Origin: a bacterium
Lineage (GTDB): Bacteria; Actinomycetota; Acidimicrobiia; Spongiisociales; JAENVV01
DNA: 57,783 bases
Assembly: GCA_024639975.1 (NCBI GenBank)
Contig: JAHEFX010000005.1
Location: 1 to 57,783 of the forward strand
Direction: 5' to 3'
This document shows, in pieces, positions 15,563 to 27,092 of this stretch. The notes under the pieces are model-generated. The model was not told the origin of the DNA. It worked only from the letters and a program-made list of their open reading frames with translations, and searched no databases. The first letter of the stretch is position 1. The number at the start of each line of letters is the position of its first letter. A program made the position numbers and the translations under genes.

Positions 15563-17598
15563 GGCGATGCCTCCAGCGTGTCGGGGAGGTCACCGAGGAA
15601 TGGGTCGCCCGGCTCCGGGATCTCGCTGGAGTCCCACGGCAAGGGGTCGCCGAGTTTGCCCCCTTCGATCACCGGATCGACGTCCTCACCGATCAGGTGC
15701 TGCATGACGGCCCGGGCAACCGGAGCGGCGACGGCGCTGCCTGCGCCGCCTTCCTCGACCACGACCGCAACCACGTACTGGGGGGCATCCACCGGGACGA
15801 CGCCCACGAACCAGGAGTGCGGCAGCTTCGTCAAGGGGTCGACGTCGGCCGTTCCCGTCTTGCCGCCGGTCAGCCACGGTTGGGCCATGACGGAGAAGGC
15901 CCCCTCGGCCGTCCCTGCGTTGGTGACGCGTTGCATGTCGGACCGGAAGTCGGCGAGGAAACCCTCCGGCATGTCGATCTCGGTCCCGACCGGCTCCACG
16001 TCGTCGACGATGGTCCCGGTGAAGTCGGCGATCGCACTGACGACGCGCGGCTCCCACACCGTCCCGGTGGCGAGGCCCGCGTAGGCAACGGCCATCTGCA
16101 GCGGGGTTGCGAGCACGTCGCCCTGGCCGATGGCAACGTTCATGAGGTCGCCTCCCACCCAGAGCGAGCCGGGCTCGAGCCTGCTGGGGTGGATGATGTT
16201 GGGCTGGTCCTCGTCCCGCAGGAGCTGCTGCTCGGCGAGCTCCTCGAACAGCTCACGGTCCGGGATGCGCCCATCGGCTTCGAAGGGCAGGTCGACGCCG
16301 GTCTCCGAGCCGATCCCGAGCAGGCGCGCGGTGTCCTGGAGGATGCCCTCGTCGTCGGAGTTCTTGTGCTGCTCCCAGATGTTGAGGGCGGTCTGCCAGA
16401 AGTAGATGTTGCAGGACTCCTGGAAGCCGACATGGAGGTCCACGGTCACGTCGTAGCAGTGGTCGTAGAAGACCTTCTGGCTGCTCTCCTCGAGCTGGGC
16501 CACGTCGAGGCGGCCCTCGGTGTTGATCCGGATGGTGCCCTCGGGCGTCTGCTGGGTGGCGTCGATGGCGTAGATGCCCTCGGCGTAGGCCGTCAGGTAG
16601 GTCACGGCCTTGAAGGTGGAACCCGGGGCGAAGAGGCCCTGGATGGCGAGGTTGTTGAAGGCCTTCTTGTCGAGGAGTTCCTGGTACTGGCGTCCGTCGA
16701 TGCCCTCGACGAAGGCCTGCGGCTCGTAGGCCGGGTACGACACCATGGCCACCACGTCACCGGTGCGGGCATCGAGGACGACCACCGACCCGGTCGATGC
16801 CTCGCTCGGGGCGTCGGTGACGTCCTGGGTCTGCGTCGCACGTGACAGGGCGATTCCGTCGACGAGCGCCCGCTCGGCGACGACCTGGGTCTCGAGGTCC
16901 AGCGTGAGCGTGATCGTGTGGCCGGGGATGGCGGCTTCTTCACTCGACAGGCCGATGATCTGGCCGGACGGCAGGATGTTGTAGTAGCGGAGACCCTGTT
17001 CGCCCTGTAGGGCGGCGTCGTAGTAGCGCTCGACGCCGGCCTTGCCGACCGTCCCGTTTCGATCGAGGTCGGCGTTCTCCTCGAGGTCTTCGGCGGACGG
17101 GGCCGCGGCGTAGCCGACCACATGAGCGGCGATGGACCCGAGGGGGTAGGTGCGGACCGGGGTCCATTCGACATCGACGCCCGGGAACCGATCACGGTTG
17201 CCGAGCACGAAGAGGGCATCGTCGGCGTCGAGGACGACGTCGTCGAGGAAGAAGAGTTGGTCGACCGGTACCGCGTCGAACATGGCTCGTACGTCCACGG
17301 AGGAGATGGCATCGTCGAGTCCGGCGATCTCCTGGATCAGCGCCTCGACCGCCTCTTCGTCGCCGACCCGGGTCGGATCGACGATCAGCGTCGGTTGGCG
17401 GACGATGCCGGCGATCTCCCGGCCGGTGCTGTCCACGATCGTGCCGCGTGGCGCGACCGTCGACAGCGGTTTCACCTGCTGGCCGGCCGCCGAGGCCTCG
17501 TAGTCCGCCCCTTGGGCGATCTGCACGAACCAGAGCTTGGTCACGAGGATCCCGAGCATGATCGAGAACACGATGCCGAGCGTGCCGACGCGGATCAT
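15559..17598 (-). CDS. mrdA: Penicillin-binding protein 2 (elongation transpeptidase)
   Basis: A class B PBP that cross-links peptidoglycan with RodA during elongation. The 679-residue protein has one N-terminal membrane anchor (TLGIVFSIMLGILVTKLWFV), a dimerisation/pedestal domain (about 40-240), and the transpeptidase domain. The three active-site motifs are visible: STFK in LFAPGSTFKAV, SCN in ESCNIYFW, and KTGT in GGKTGTADVD. The track ORF starts far upstream in frame at 18414; ATG 17598 is used because it overlaps the mreD stop by four bases and gives a proper anchor. The C-terminus is Pro/Asp-rich and short. Confidence 0.95.
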   Translation of the reverse strand: MIRVGTLGIVFSIMLGILVTKLWFVQIAQGADYEASAAGQQVKPLSTVAPRGTIVDSTGREIAGIVRQPTLIVDPTRVGDEEAVEALIQEIAGLDDAISSVDVRAMFDAVPVDQLFFLDDVVLDADDALFVLGNRDRFPGVDVEWTPVRTYPLGSIAAHVVGYAAAPSAEDLEENADLDRNGTVGKAGVERYYDAALQGEQGLRYYNILPSGQIIGLSSEEAAIPGHTITLTLDLETQVVAERALVDGIALSRATQTQDVTDAPSEASTGSVVVLDARTGDVVAMVSYPAYEPQAFVEGIDGRQYQELLDKKAFNNLAIQGLFAPGSTFKAVTYLTAYAEGIYAIDATQQTPEGTIRINTEGRLDVAQLEESSQKVFYDHCYDVTVDLHVGFQESCNIYFWQTALNIWEQHKNSDDEGILQDTARLLGIGSETGVDLPFEADGRIPDRELFEELAEQQLLRDEDQPNIIHPSRLEPGSLWVGGDLMNVAIGQGDVLATPLQMAVAYAGLATGTVWEPRVVSAIADFTGTIVDDVEPVGTEIDMPEGFLADFRSDMQRVTNAGTAEGAFSVMAQPWLTGGKTGTADVDPLTKLPHSWFVGVVPVDAPQYVVAVVVEEGGAGSAVAAPVARAVMQHLIGEDVDPVIEGGKLGDPLPWDSSEIPEPGDPFLGDLPDTLEASP

Positions 17599-18095
17599 GC
17601 GAGGACGCCCCGTTCGGTCGGGGCGAGGATCCGGGCGAGCAGCGGGTAGAGCATCGCGGCCAACCCGAGGTTGAGCAGGGGAACGACGATCGCTCGGGTG
17701 AGGATCTCGGCCTGTAGGAGCGATCCCTGCCCCGAAAGCGTGCCGAGCACGAAGACGAGCACCTCGGCCAGGAGGCTGAGGGCCCATACGCCGGCGAGGG
17801 ATCGGAGGGGCGCTTCGCCGGTCAGGCGGATCGCGGCGAACGCGACCACGGTGTAGACGAGGGCTCTGAGACCGAGGGGGGATGCCCCCAGGAGGTCGAT
17901 GACGAGTCCAGACGTGAAACCGACGAGGAGCGCCGCCCGGGGTTCGAGCCAGCGAGCAACCAGGATCGTCATCACGACGACCAGGGATGCGGTGACGCCA
18001 AAGATCCGAAACCGGTTGAGGACCACCGTCTGGAGTACGACGGCGATGACCATGAGACCGATGGCTCGCAGGACCATGAGGGGGCGCTGGTTCAC
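17595..18095 (-). CDS. mreD: Rod shape-determining protein MreD
   Basis: MreD is the small integral membrane part of the elongasome, linking MreC to RodA/PBP2. The 166-residue protein has about five membrane segments (for example ALVYTVVAFAAIRL and LLAEVLVFVLGTLSG) and a VGFTSGLVIDLLGASPLGLRAL motif, typical of MreD (GlvlDl). It overlaps mreC upstream and mrdA downstream by four bases each (ATGA). Confidence 0.92.
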   Translation of the reverse strand: MNQRPLMVLRAIGLMVIAVVLQTVVLNRFRIFGVTASLVVVMTILVARWLEPRAALLVGFTSGLVIDLLGASPLGLRALVYTVVAFAAIRLTGEAPLRSLAGVWALSLLAEVLVFVLGTLSGQGSLLQAEILTRAIVVPLLNLGLAAMLYPLLARILAPTERGVLA

Positions 18096-19018
18096 GGCGT
18101 GGTCCCCTCGGAACCGTCATCGGCCCCTTCGCCCCCGTCGGCCGGCACGCTGTCATCGGTCGTCGCGACCTCCTCGTCGTCGAGGGGCGCCGTGTTGGGC
18201 TGGTACTGGACGACGGCCACGAAGCGCGGGAGGCGGCTGAAGTCGGCCACGGGGTCGACCCGGGCGTCGGTGATCTGGTCGCCGATCGGTTCGATCGCGC
18301 CGGGCACCATGGCGACCTGGAGGCCCGATGGGTAGCCATTGGTGCCGACGGTCGACAGGAGTGTCTCCGGGGCGATGGGAACCGCCTCTTCGTAGACGTC
18401 GTAGCGGAGCTCACCGGCGCTGCCGAGGCCGCTGATGGCCCCTCGCATGCCGAGCGGCGTCGTCACCTCGATGATGTCCGTCGAGTCGATGAGCAGCTGG
18501 ACGGTGGCGGTGGCATCGGAGACGGCGACCACCCGTCCGATCAACATGCCCGACTCGTCGAGCACCGGGTACCCGACGAGGACGCCGTCATTGCGACCCT
18601 TGTCGACGGTCAGCGAGCCGTCGTCGGCCGTTCCCTGCACCTCGGCCGGGAGCGTCGACACCTCGATGCCGGTCGCCTCGGAGAGGTTCAGCATGGACCT
18701 GAGTAGGTCGACCTCGGCGGTCAGCCGGTCGGTCTCGGCGAGCTCGGCCCGCAGCTCGTCGACCTCGATGCTGAGGCTCTCATTGGCCTCGCGCAGTGTG
18801 GCGAGCGAGACGACGCCGTCGACGAGACCGGCGAGCGGGTCGACGACGGCGTCGGTGGCCGCCTGTACGGGACCGAACAGCGAAGCGGCGCCAGAACGGA
18901 ACTGCGACAGGATGTCGTCCTCCGACGTCGACTGGACGTCGAAGGTCATGAGGACGAACGACACCAGGACGAGGGTGACGAACACGAGGGTCGGGTTGTC
19001 CCGGGTGCGGCTCCGCAT
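18092..19018 (-). CDS. mreC: Rod shape-determining protein MreC
   Basis: MreC is a bitopic membrane protein that scaffolds the elongation complex outside the membrane. The 308-residue protein has a short basic N-terminus (MRSRTRDNP), one membrane helix (LVFVTLVLVSFVLMTF), a coiled coil (about 75-115, LREANESLSIEVDELRAEL), and two beta domains carrying GRNDGVLVGYPVLDESGMLIGRV-type sequence. The C-terminus is acidic (DDEEVATTDDSVPADGGEG). ATG 19018 is chosen, 11 bases after the mreB stop; the track start at 19087 overlaps mreB heavily. Confidence 0.93.
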   Translation of the reverse strand: MRSRTRDNPTLVFVTLVLVSFVLMTFDVQSTSEDDILSQFRSGAASLFGPVQAATDAVVDPLAGLVDGVVSLATLREANESLSIEVDELRAELAETDRLTAEVDLLRSMLNLSEATGIEVSTLPAEVQGTADDGSLTVDKGRNDGVLVGYPVLDESGMLIGRVVAVSDATATVQLLIDSTDIIEVTTPLGMRGAISGLGSAGELRYDVYEEAVPIAPETLLSTVGTNGYPSGLQVAMVPGAIEPIGDQITDARVDPVADFSRLPRFVAVVQYQPNTAPLDDEEVATTDDSVPADGGEGADDGSEGTTP

Positions 19019-19029
19019 GGTGCGGTCCG

Positions 19030-20061
19030 TCAGCCGCGACCCGACGACGCCAACACCCCTTGGAGGAGGTCGAATTCCTCGAGGCAACGTCCCGAACCGG
19101 TCGCCACGGACTGCAGCGGGTATCGGGCGGTGACCATCGGCATGCTCGTCTCGTAGGCGAGCCGCTCGTCGAGGCCTCGGAGGTGGGCGCCACCACCGGT
19201 GATGACGATGCCGCGCTCCATGAGATCGGCTGCCAGCTCCGGCGGGGTCTTGTCGAGGGTGTACTTCACGGCGTCGACGATGGCCTGGACCTGCTCTTCG
19301 ATCGCCTCGCGCACTTCGGCGGCCGTGAGGGTGATGTTCTTGGGAAGCCCGCTCACGAGGTCACGACCGCGTACCTCGGCCGACGGCTCCCGCTGGAACG
19401 GGTATGCCGAGCCGATGGCCATCTTCAGCTGCTCGGCGGTGCGCTCGCCGAGTAGGAGGTTGTACTCCTTCTTGATCCAGTCGATGATCGCTTCGTCGAG
19501 CTCGTCACCGCCGACCCGGATGGACCGGGAGACGACGATGCCGCCGAGGGAGATGACGGCGACCTCGGTGGTGCCTCCGCCGATGTCGACCACCATCGAA
19601 CCAGAGGGCTCGTGGATCGGGAGGCCGGCGCCGATCGCGGCGGCCATGGGCTCCTCGATGGTGTAGGCCCGTCGGGCTCCGGCCTGGTAGGCGGCTTCCT
19701 CGACGGCGCGCCGCTCGACGGGCGTGATCCCGGAGGGCACGCAGACGACGATCCGGGGGCGGGCCCAGCGGCGGCGATGCACCTTCTGGATGAAGTAGCG
19801 GAGCATCATCTCGGTGATCTCGAAATCGGCGATGACGCCGTCACGCAGCGGCCTGATGGCGCGGATGTGCGACGGCGTTCGGCCGATCATTCGCTTGGCC
19901 TCCATGCCAACTGCGAGCGCTCTGTTGTTCTTCGTGTTGATCGCGACGACCGAGGGCTCGTTGAGCACGATGCCCGAGCCACGGACGTAGACCAAGGTAT
20001 TTGCGGTACCGAGGTCGATCGCCATGTCCTGGCCGGCGAAACCGATGAGGGACTCTGCCAC
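19030..20061 (-). CDS. mreB: Actin-like protein MreB
   Basis: MreB forms membrane-bound filaments that guide lateral wall synthesis, so the cell is probably rod-shaped. The 343-residue protein has the actin-fold motifs MAIDLGTANTLVYV (phosphate 1), VVDIGGGTTEVAVISLGG (phosphate 2), EEPMAAAIGAGLP, and ITGGGAHLRGL (adenosine). The start is GTG 20061 with AAGG upstream. It heads the mreBCD-mrdA-rodA operon. The region 20062-20133 should hold its promoter; a TACACT at 20092-20097 (minus) is a weak -10 candidate. Confidence 0.96.
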   Translation of the reverse strand: MAESLIGFAGQDMAIDLGTANTLVYVRGSGIVLNEPSVVAINTKNNRALAVGMEAKRMIGRTPSHIRAIRPLRDGVIADFEITEMMLRYFIQKVHRRRWARPRIVVCVPSGITPVERRAVEEAAYQAGARRAYTIEEPMAAAIGAGLPIHEPSGSMVVDIGGGTTEVAVISLGGIVVSRSIRVGGDELDEAIIDWIKKEYNLLLGERTAEQLKMAIGSAYPFQREPSAEVRGRDLVSGLPKNITLTAAEVREAIEEQVQAIVDAVKYTLDKTPPELAADLMERGIVITGGGAHLRGLDERLAYETSMPMVTARYPLQSVATGSGRCLEEFDLLQGVLASSGRG

Positions 20062-20133
20062 TCCGGGCCTTGTCTATCGGGAGCGGACCGAAGTGTACCG
20101 GCAGGTCAGTTATGCGACAGGCCCGATCTGAGA

Positions 20134-20161
20134 ATGGGGCGGGTCCTGCGACCCGCCCCAT
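20134..20161 (-). terminator. Terminator hairpin between ndk and mreB
   Basis: A perfect 12-bp stem ATGGGGCGGGTC / GACCCGCCCCAT with a four-base CTGC loop lies just downstream of ndk and upstream of mreB. No U-tract follows. It probably separates the folC/ndk transcript from the mre operon. Confidence 0.7.
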
Positions 20162-20194
20162 CCGTACTCGAATACCGAAGTAGATCGGTCCCGG

Positions 20195-20599
20195 TCAGCC
20201 GAAGAAGATCCCCAGCTCCCGCTCGGCGCTGGCCGGCGAGTCCGATCCATGGACGATGTTCTCGTCGATGACCAGGCCAAAGTCGCCTCGGATCGTGCCC
20301 GGGGCGGCCTCGGCGGGGTTCGTGCCTCCCATGAGGGTGCGGCACACGGCGACGGCGCCCTCGCCGGACCATTCCATGGCCACGACGGGCCCGGAGGTGA
20401 TGAACTCGACAAGGTTCTCGAAGAACGGCTTGCCGACGTGCTCGCCGTAGTGGCGCTCGGCCATCTCACGGTCGATGGTCAGCATGCGCATGCGCTCGAG
20501 CTTCAGACCCTTCGCCTCGAATCGGGAGATGACCTCGCCGACGAGGCCGCGGCGAACCCCGTCGGGCTTCACCATGGTGAACGTGTTTTCGACTGCCAT
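20195..20599 (-). CDS. ndk: Nucleoside diphosphate kinase
   Basis: Ndk balances nucleoside triphosphates by moving the gamma-phosphate through a phospho-His. The 134-residue protein has the standard N-terminus [20 protein letters not shown] and the active-site His in [15 protein letters not shown]. The family length is usually about 135-150, so it is complete. ATG 20599 is chosen; the track start at 20827 lies inside folC. It follows folC by 46 bases and is followed by a strong hairpin. Confidence 0.97.
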   Translation of the reverse strand: MAVENTFTMVKPDGVRRGLVGEVISRFEAKGLKLERMRMLTIDREMAERHYGEHVGKPFFENLVEFITSGPVVAMEWSGEGAVAVCRTLMGGTNPAEAAPGTIRGDFGLVIDENIVHGSDSPASAERELGIFFG

Positions 20600-20645
20600 G
20601 GCGGAGAGGCTAGATGCACCCCGTTCCTTGCACCGGCTCCGAACC

Positions 20646-22016
20646 TCAGGAGTACGGGTCGAGCTCGTCCTCGTGGTCATCGGGTTCGACGGCGAAGGGG
20701 TCTGGGTCGTCTTCGGGACGGTATGGGGCAGGAACGGTTCCCCGGGGCGAGAGCTCACCAACCAGGTAGAGGCTCCCGGCCACGAGGACGCCGCCGTCGG
20801 GACCGACCGACGCCCTGGCGGCGGCAAGGGCTTCGTGTGGGTCTGCGACCGCGGTCACCGGGACGGGTAGGACCTCCCTGGACCTCGTCGCCAACTCCTC
20901 TGGCGTCGCGGAACGGTGGGCATCCACGGAGGTCGTGAAGACCTCGTCGGCGAATCCGTCGAGACCGGCGATCATGGTGTCGAGGTCCTTGTCGGCCATG
21001 GCGGCAAAGACCACCGCCCAACGGTCGACGGCGAATTCCTCGCGGGCAGCGAGCACGGTGACGTCGATGCCGTCGACGTTGTGGGCGCCATCGACGAGGA
21101 CCAGCGGGTCGTGCCCGACGACCTCGAGCCGGCCGGGGTTGGTGACGACGGCCACGGCCTCGAGCAGGTCGTCGTGGGCAAGAGCCCGCCCGAAGAACGC
21201 CTCGGCGGTCGCCACGGCGACGGCGAGGTTGTCGATCTGGTGGCGGCCGTGCAACGGCAGGAACAGTTCGGGGTAGGTGGCGTGGATGCCCGAGACATCG
21301 ACGACCCAACCTCCCACGGCCTCTCGGGCGTCGTCGACGTGGAAGTCCCGTCCGGCGGCGAACCAAAGCAGCCCCAGCTCCTCCGCCCGGGAAGCGACGA
21401 CGGCCTCCGCCTCGGGTGCCAGAGGACCGGAGACGAGGACCGAGCCTTCCTTGGCGATGGCGACCTTCTCCCCGGCGATCGACGCGAGGTCGTCGCCCAG
21501 GTACTCGGTGTGGTCGAGCCCGATGGAGGTCACGACCGCGACATCGCCGTGGAGGACGTTGGTGGCGTCGAGTCGTCCTCCGAGACCGACCTCGACGACG
21601 GCTGCGTCGACGGCCTCGTTCGTGAAGTGGGTGAAGGCGAGCAACGCCGTCAGCTCGAAGTAGGTCGGCCCCTCCCCCGCCCGATCCTCATAGAGGTCGA
21701 CGATCGGTTGGACCTCGGACACGAGTGCGACGAACCCGTCCGGCGTGATCGGCTCGAGCCCGACCTGGAAGCGGTCCTCGAGCGTGTGCAGGTGCGGTGA
21801 CGTGAACGTGCCGGCGTTGACGCCCTGACCGATGAGGATCGCCGTGGTCAGACGGGCAACGGTCGTCTTGCCATTGGTGCCGGCGACGTGGACGACCGGG
21901 TAGCCCTCGTGGGGGTCGCCGAGGAGGCCTACCAGGCCCTTCATACGCTCGAGACCGGGTTTGACGCCCCGCCAGGCGTGGGCATCGACCCAGGCGACCG
22001 CTGCGTCGTGGTCCAT
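20646..22016 (-). CDS. folC: Bifunctional folylpolyglutamate/dihydrofolate synthase FolC
   Basis: FolC adds glutamate to dihydropteroate and folates. The 456-residue protein is a Mur-ligase-family enzyme: ATP site [16 protein letters not shown] (about 41-56), the [12 protein letters not shown] loop, [23 protein letters not shown], and the C-terminal [10 protein letters not shown] motif. The valS stop and folC ATG overlap as TGATG; the TTG three bases earlier on the track is not needed. The C-terminus carries a short Asp/Pro-rich tail. valS-folC is a common actinobacterial pair. Confidence 0.95.
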   Translation of the reverse strand: MDHDAAVAWVDAHAWRGVKPGLERMKGLVGLLGDPHEGYPVVHVAGTNGKTTVARLTTAILIGQGVNAGTFTSPHLHTLEDRFQVGLEPITPDGFVALVSEVQPIVDLYEDRAGEGPTYFELTALLAFTHFTNEAVDAAVVEVGLGGRLDATNVLHGDVAVVTSIGLDHTEYLGDDLASIAGEKVAIAKEGSVLVSGPLAPEAEAVVASRAEELGLLWFAAGRDFHVDDAREAVGGWVVDVSGIHATYPELFLPLHGRHQIDNLAVAVATAEAFFGRALAHDDLLEAVAVVTNPGRLEVVGHDPLVLVDGAHNVDGIDVTVLAAREEFAVDRWAVVFAAMADKDLDTMIAGLDGFADEVFTTSVDAHRSATPEELATRSREVLPVPVTAVADPHEALAAARASVGPDGGVLVAGSLYLVGELSPRGTVPAPYRPEDDPDPFAVEPDDHEDELDPYS

Positions 22017-24610
22017 CAACCCAGCTCGGCGAGCTGGGCGCGGAGGACCTCCAGGCGACCGTCGAACTCGGCGAGCTTGGCACGCTCCTTCTCGACGACC
22101 TCTGCCGGGGCCCGGTCGACGAAGGACTCGTTGGCGAGCTTCTTCGACGACTTGACATGGTCGCCTTCGGTGGCGGCGATCGCCTTCTCGAGGCGCTCGC
22201 GCTCGGCGTCGACATCGATCAGGCCGGCGAGGGCGACGAAGGCATCCCGGCCCGAGACCACGAGGCGGGTGTGCCCGGCGCCCGGGTCACCGTCGACCGT
22301 CGTGACGGCCGTCGATGCGAGGGCTTCGATCTGTGCCCCCCACCAGTCGGGGATCCCGCCGACGATCAGCACGGTCATGTCCGAGCGCGGGGCGAGCCCA
22401 TGCTGGGCCTTGAAGGAGCGGACGGCACCGACGAGCTCGTGCAGGTCTGCGACGCCCTCGGGTGCCTCGACCGGTGGCGGCGTCGGCCAGTTGGCGACGG
22501 CGACCCGTCCGTCACCCACGAGCTGCTCCCACAGCTCCTCGGTCAGGTGTGGCATCGCGGGGTGGAGGAGCTTGAGCAGGTCACGGAACACCACACCGAG
22601 CGTCTGGCGGGTCACGTCGGCCCGGTCGCCCCGCAGGCCCACCTTGGCCATCTCGAGGTACCAGTCGAAGACCTCCGACCAGATGAACGAGTAGAGCTGG
22701 CCGTAGGCATCGGAGAAGCGGTAGTCCTCGGCCAATCGGTCGAACTCGAGCGTCACTTCATGGAGGCGGGAGAGAACCCATGACGCTGCCGGGCCGGGGG
22801 TCTCGGGGTAGGCATCGTCGGCGGGGACGGAGCCTGCTTCCACGTGGGTGAGGACGAAGCGAGCGGCGTTCCAGACCTTGTTGCCGAAGCGCTTGGTGCC
22901 CGCGACCCACTCCATGTCGAGCGGGACGTCATGGCCCGGGGCTGCTGCCTGCAACAGGGCGAGCCTGAGCGGGTCGGCACCGTACTCGGCGATCACGTCG
23001 AGCGGATCGATTGCGTTGCCGTCGGACTTGGACATCTTCCGGCCGTCTGCCGCCCGGACCAGACCATGGATGACGATGTCGGGGTAGGGCACCTCGCCCA
23101 TGAAGTGGACGCCCATCTGCATCATGCGCGCGACCCAGAAGAAGATGATGTCGAAGCCGGTGACCAACGCCTGGTTGGGATAGAACTTCGCCAGGTCGGG
23201 AGTCTCGTCGGGCCAGCCGAACACGGAGAAGGGCCAGAGGGCCGACGAGAACCACGTGTCCAGGACGTCATCGTCCTGGCGCACCGCTCCTCCGCAGTCG
23301 GGACATCCGGTCAGGTCGTCACGACTGACGAACACCCGGGGTCCGTCGGCATCGCCACAGGTCTCGCAGTACCAGGCGGGGATGCGGTGACCCCACCAGA
23401 TCTGGCGGGAGATCGTCCAGTCGCGGAGGTTCTCCATCCAATGGAAGTAGGTGTTCTTCCAGCGGTCGGGCACGAACCGGGATTCGCCGTTGCGGACGGC
23501 ATCGATGGCCGGCGTCGTGATCGGGGTGACCTTCACGAACCACTGGTCGGACAGGTAGGGCTCGATGACCGTCTTGCAGCGGTAGCAATGGCCGACCGAG
23601 TGGTCGTAGTCCTCGACACCCCGGAGGAAGCCCTCGGCTTCGAGGGCCTCCTTCACCGCCTTGCGGGCTTCGAACCGGTCGAGGCCCTCGAACCGCCCGC
23701 CGTTGGCGTTGATCCGGGCGTCGGTGTCCATGACGATGATCTGCTCGAGGTCGTGGCGCCCACCGATCTCGAAGTCGTTCGGGTCGTGGGCCGGGGTCAC
23801 CTTGACGGCACCGGTCCCGAACTCGGGATCGACGTGCTCATCGGCGATGACCGGGATCTCGCGTCCGACCAACGGGAGGGTCAGGGTCCTGCCGACCAGG
23901 TCCCGATAGCGCTCGTCGTCGGGGTGGACGGCAACGGCCGTGTCGCCGAGCATCGTCTCGGCACGGGTGGTGGCGACGACGACCTCCATCGAGCCGTCCG
24001 TTGCCGGGTAGGCGAGGTGGGCGAGCTCGCCCTGTCGGTCCTCGTACTCGACCTCGATCTCGGCGAGGGCGGTGTGGCAACGGGGGCACCAGTTGATGAT
24101 CCGGTAGCCCCGGTAGATGAGGTCGTCCTCGTAGAGGCTGACGAAGACCTCGCGGACGGCCCGGCTGAGCCCGTCGTCCATGGTGAACCGCTCACGGGTC
24201 CAATCGACCGAATCTCCCAGTCGTCGCATCTGGTCGGTGATCGTCGATCCGTAGAGCTGCTTCCACTCCCAGACCTGCTCGATGAACGCCTCCCGCCCGA
24301 GGTCGTGGCGAGAGATGCCTTCCTCGGCGAGCTGGCGCTCGACGACGTTCTGCGTGGCGATGCCGGCGTGGTCGGTGCCCGGGACCCAGAGGGCGGCGTA
24401 GCCCTGCATGCGCTTGCGACGGATGATCGCGTCGTAGAGCGTGTGGTTGAGGGCGTGGCCCATGTGGAGCCGCCCGGTGACGTTGGGTGGCGGGATGACC
24501 ATGCAGAAGGGGTCACCGTCGGGGTTGACCTCGGGTCGGAACACGCCTTCGGATTCCCAGATCGGGTACCAGCGCTCTTCGAAGGCCGCGGGATCGTAGG
24601 TCGGTTCCAT
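22016..24610 (-). CDS. valS: Valyl-tRNA synthetase
   Basis: ValRS charges tRNA-Val and edits misacylated threonine. The 864-residue class I enzyme has the HIGH motif as HMGHALNH (in [13 protein letters not shown]), the CP1 editing domain ([19 protein letters not shown]), KMSKS in [13 protein letters not shown], the anticodon-binding domain, and a C-terminal coiled-coil arm ([18 protein letters not shown]). A zinc-type Cys cluster appears as CETCGDADG ... CPDCGG. ATG 24610 ([14 protein letters not shown]) is chosen over 24787, because the extra 59 residues are low-complexity and overlap the divergent gene's promoter. Confidence 0.97.
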   Translation of the reverse strand: MEPTYDPAAFEERWYPIWESEGVFRPEVNPDGDPFCMVIPPPNVTGRLHMGHALNHTLYDAIIRRKRMQGYAALWVPGTDHAGIATQNVVERQLAEEGISRHDLGREAFIEQVWEWKQLYGSTITDQMRRLGDSVDWTRERFTMDDGLSRAVREVFVSLYEDDLIYRGYRIINWCPRCHTALAEIEVEYEDRQGELAHLAYPATDGSMEVVVATTRAETMLGDTAVAVHPDDERYRDLVGRTLTLPLVGREIPVIADEHVDPEFGTGAVKVTPAHDPNDFEIGGRHDLEQIIVMDTDARINANGGRFEGLDRFEARKAVKEALEAEGFLRGVEDYDHSVGHCYRCKTVIEPYLSDQWFVKVTPITTPAIDAVRNGESRFVPDRWKNTYFHWMENLRDWTISRQIWWGHRIPAWYCETCGDADGPRVFVSRDDLTGCPDCGGAVRQDDDVLDTWFSSALWPFSVFGWPDETPDLAKFYPNQALVTGFDIIFFWVARMMQMGVHFMGEVPYPDIVIHGLVRAADGRKMSKSDGNAIDPLDVIAEYGADPLRLALLQAAAPGHDVPLDMEWVAGTKRFGNKVWNAARFVLTHVEAGSVPADDAYPETPGPAASWVLSRLHEVTLEFDRLAEDYRFSDAYGQLYSFIWSEVFDWYLEMAKVGLRGDRADVTRQTLGVVFRDLLKLLHPAMPHLTEELWEQLVGDGRVAVANWPTPPPVEAPEGVADLHELVGAVRSFKAQHGLAPRSDMTVLIVGGIPDWWGAQIEALASTAVTTVDGDPGAGHTRLVVSGRDAFVALAGLIDVDAERERLEKAIAATEGDHVKSSKKLANESFVDRAPAEVVEKERAKLAEFDGRLEVLRAQLAELG

Positions 24611-24686
24611 GGGGGCGGGATGGTAGGCAAGGGACAGGGTTGGGTCGGCCCCGTCGGCGACTTGGGCTGGCAGACTGGCAGGACCA

Positions 24687-25163
24687 ATGTCGATCCTCTT
24701 GATCCTCCTGCTCGCCGGCTTCGTGTTCGGGGCCTTCGCGATCCCCTTCGCCGCCGCCATCGGGGTCCCGGGCTGGATCGTCATCATGACGATCGCCGTC
24801 GGTCAGGTCGCGAGGACCATGTCCATGCAGATCCTCGGTGTTGCGGCTTCGACCCGGATCGCTGATCGCGCCGCCCGACGGGGGAAGCCCTATCCGCCGC
24901 CTTCGGTGGAGAAGGCGCTGGAGATCGCCGAGTCGAGGGGGATCCCCACCGCCGGGTTCCTCGCTCCCTGGATCACCGGAACCATGGCGGGCGTGGTGGT
25001 GGCCCTGGCGCCCGAGGAGGAGCGGAGGGCCTACTTCCCCTGGGTGACCCTGGGGATCGCGACAAAGGTGACGATCTACACGACGTTCTGGGTGGTCGCC
25101 ATCTCATTGGGCGCCGAGTTGGCCCAGGAGTACATCGACTGGCGGCCGAGCGACGGCTTCTTC

Positions 25164-25172
<9 letters not shown>
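24687..25172 (+). CDS. Small multi-pass membrane protein, unknown function
   Basis: A 161-residue protein I cannot place in a family. It has a long hydrophobic N-terminus (about 1-45, two helices), a soluble Arg/Lys/Pro loop (about 55-85: [20 protein letters not shown]), and two more helices ([36 protein letters not shown]). It is the only plus-strand gene between valS and clpX. It runs divergently from valS and ends with a 9-base overlap into the 3' end of clpX. It could be a small transporter or a scaffold; that is a guess. Confidence 0.7.
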
Positions 25173-26411
<1,239 letters not shown>

Positions 26412-26420
26412 ACCTTGCTC

Positions 26421-27038
26421 CTACGCGCTCTGTACGGCGGTCAGTTCACGCCGTGTGATGACCGAGTCGATCACACCGTATTCCTCTGCCTCGTCGGCAA
26501 GCATCCAATAATCCCGCTCGGTGTCCTGGGCGACCTTCTCGTAGTCCTTGCCGGTGTGCTCGGCGAGGATCCGATTGAGCTGCTCGCGCATCTGGATGAT
26601 GAGCTTTGCCTGGATCTCGATGTCGGTGGCCTGGCCCTGGGCGCCACCGTGGGGCTGGTGCATCATGACCCGGGCGTGCGGGAGGGCGAAGCGCTTGCCT
26701 TTGGCACCGCCGGCGAGGATGACGGCCGCGGCCGATGCGGCCATGCCCATGCAGACGGTGGCCACGTCGGGACCGATGTACTGCATGGTGTCGTAGATCG
26801 CGAACAGGGAGGTGATCGACCCGCCGGGCGAGTTGATGTAGAGGTAGATGTCCTTGTCGGGGTCCTCCGACTCGAGGTGCAACAGCTGGGCCATGATCAG
26901 GTTGGCCACGGCGTCGTCGATCGGCGTGCCGAGAAAGATGATCCGATCCTTCAGCAGGCGCGAGTAGATGTCGTAGGCCCGCTCACCGCGGGACGTCGAC
27001 TCGACGACGGTTGGTACGAGGTAGTTCTGGGCGTCCAT
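26421..27038 (-). CDS. clpP: ATP-dependent Clp protease proteolytic subunit ClpP
   Basis: ClpP is the serine protease core that degrades ClpX/ClpC clients. The 205-residue protein has the catalytic Ser in [15 protein letters not shown], the His in [11 protein letters not shown], and an Asp in the [11 protein letters not shown] segment. ATG 27038 (MDAQNYLVP) is chosen with GGAGG five bases upstream; track start 27086 adds a Pro/Arg leader. Actinobacteria usually carry two clpP genes; only one lies here. Confidence 0.95.
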   Translation of the reverse strand: MDAQNYLVPTVVESTSRGERAYDIYSRLLKDRIIFLGTPIDDAVANLIMAQLLHLESEDPDKDIYLYINSPGGSITSLFAIYDTMQYIGPDVATVCMGMAASAAAVILAGGAKGKRFALPHARVMMHQPHGGAQGQATDIEIQAKLIIQMREQLNRILAEHTGKDYEKVAQDTERDYWMLADEAEEYGVIDSVITRRELTAVQSA

Positions 27039-27092
27039 CGTTCCTCCAGGGGGTCTCAGTCTTCTCACCGAGGGGGTCGGAGTCAACGACCC

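Noticed and set aside
24611-24787. N-terminal extension of valS
   Set aside because: Low-complexity residues overlapping the divergent gene; [14 protein letters not shown] is the proper family start.
22844-24865. 673-residue plus-strand ORF over valS
   Set aside because: Mirror frame of valyl-tRNA synthetase; no own motifs.
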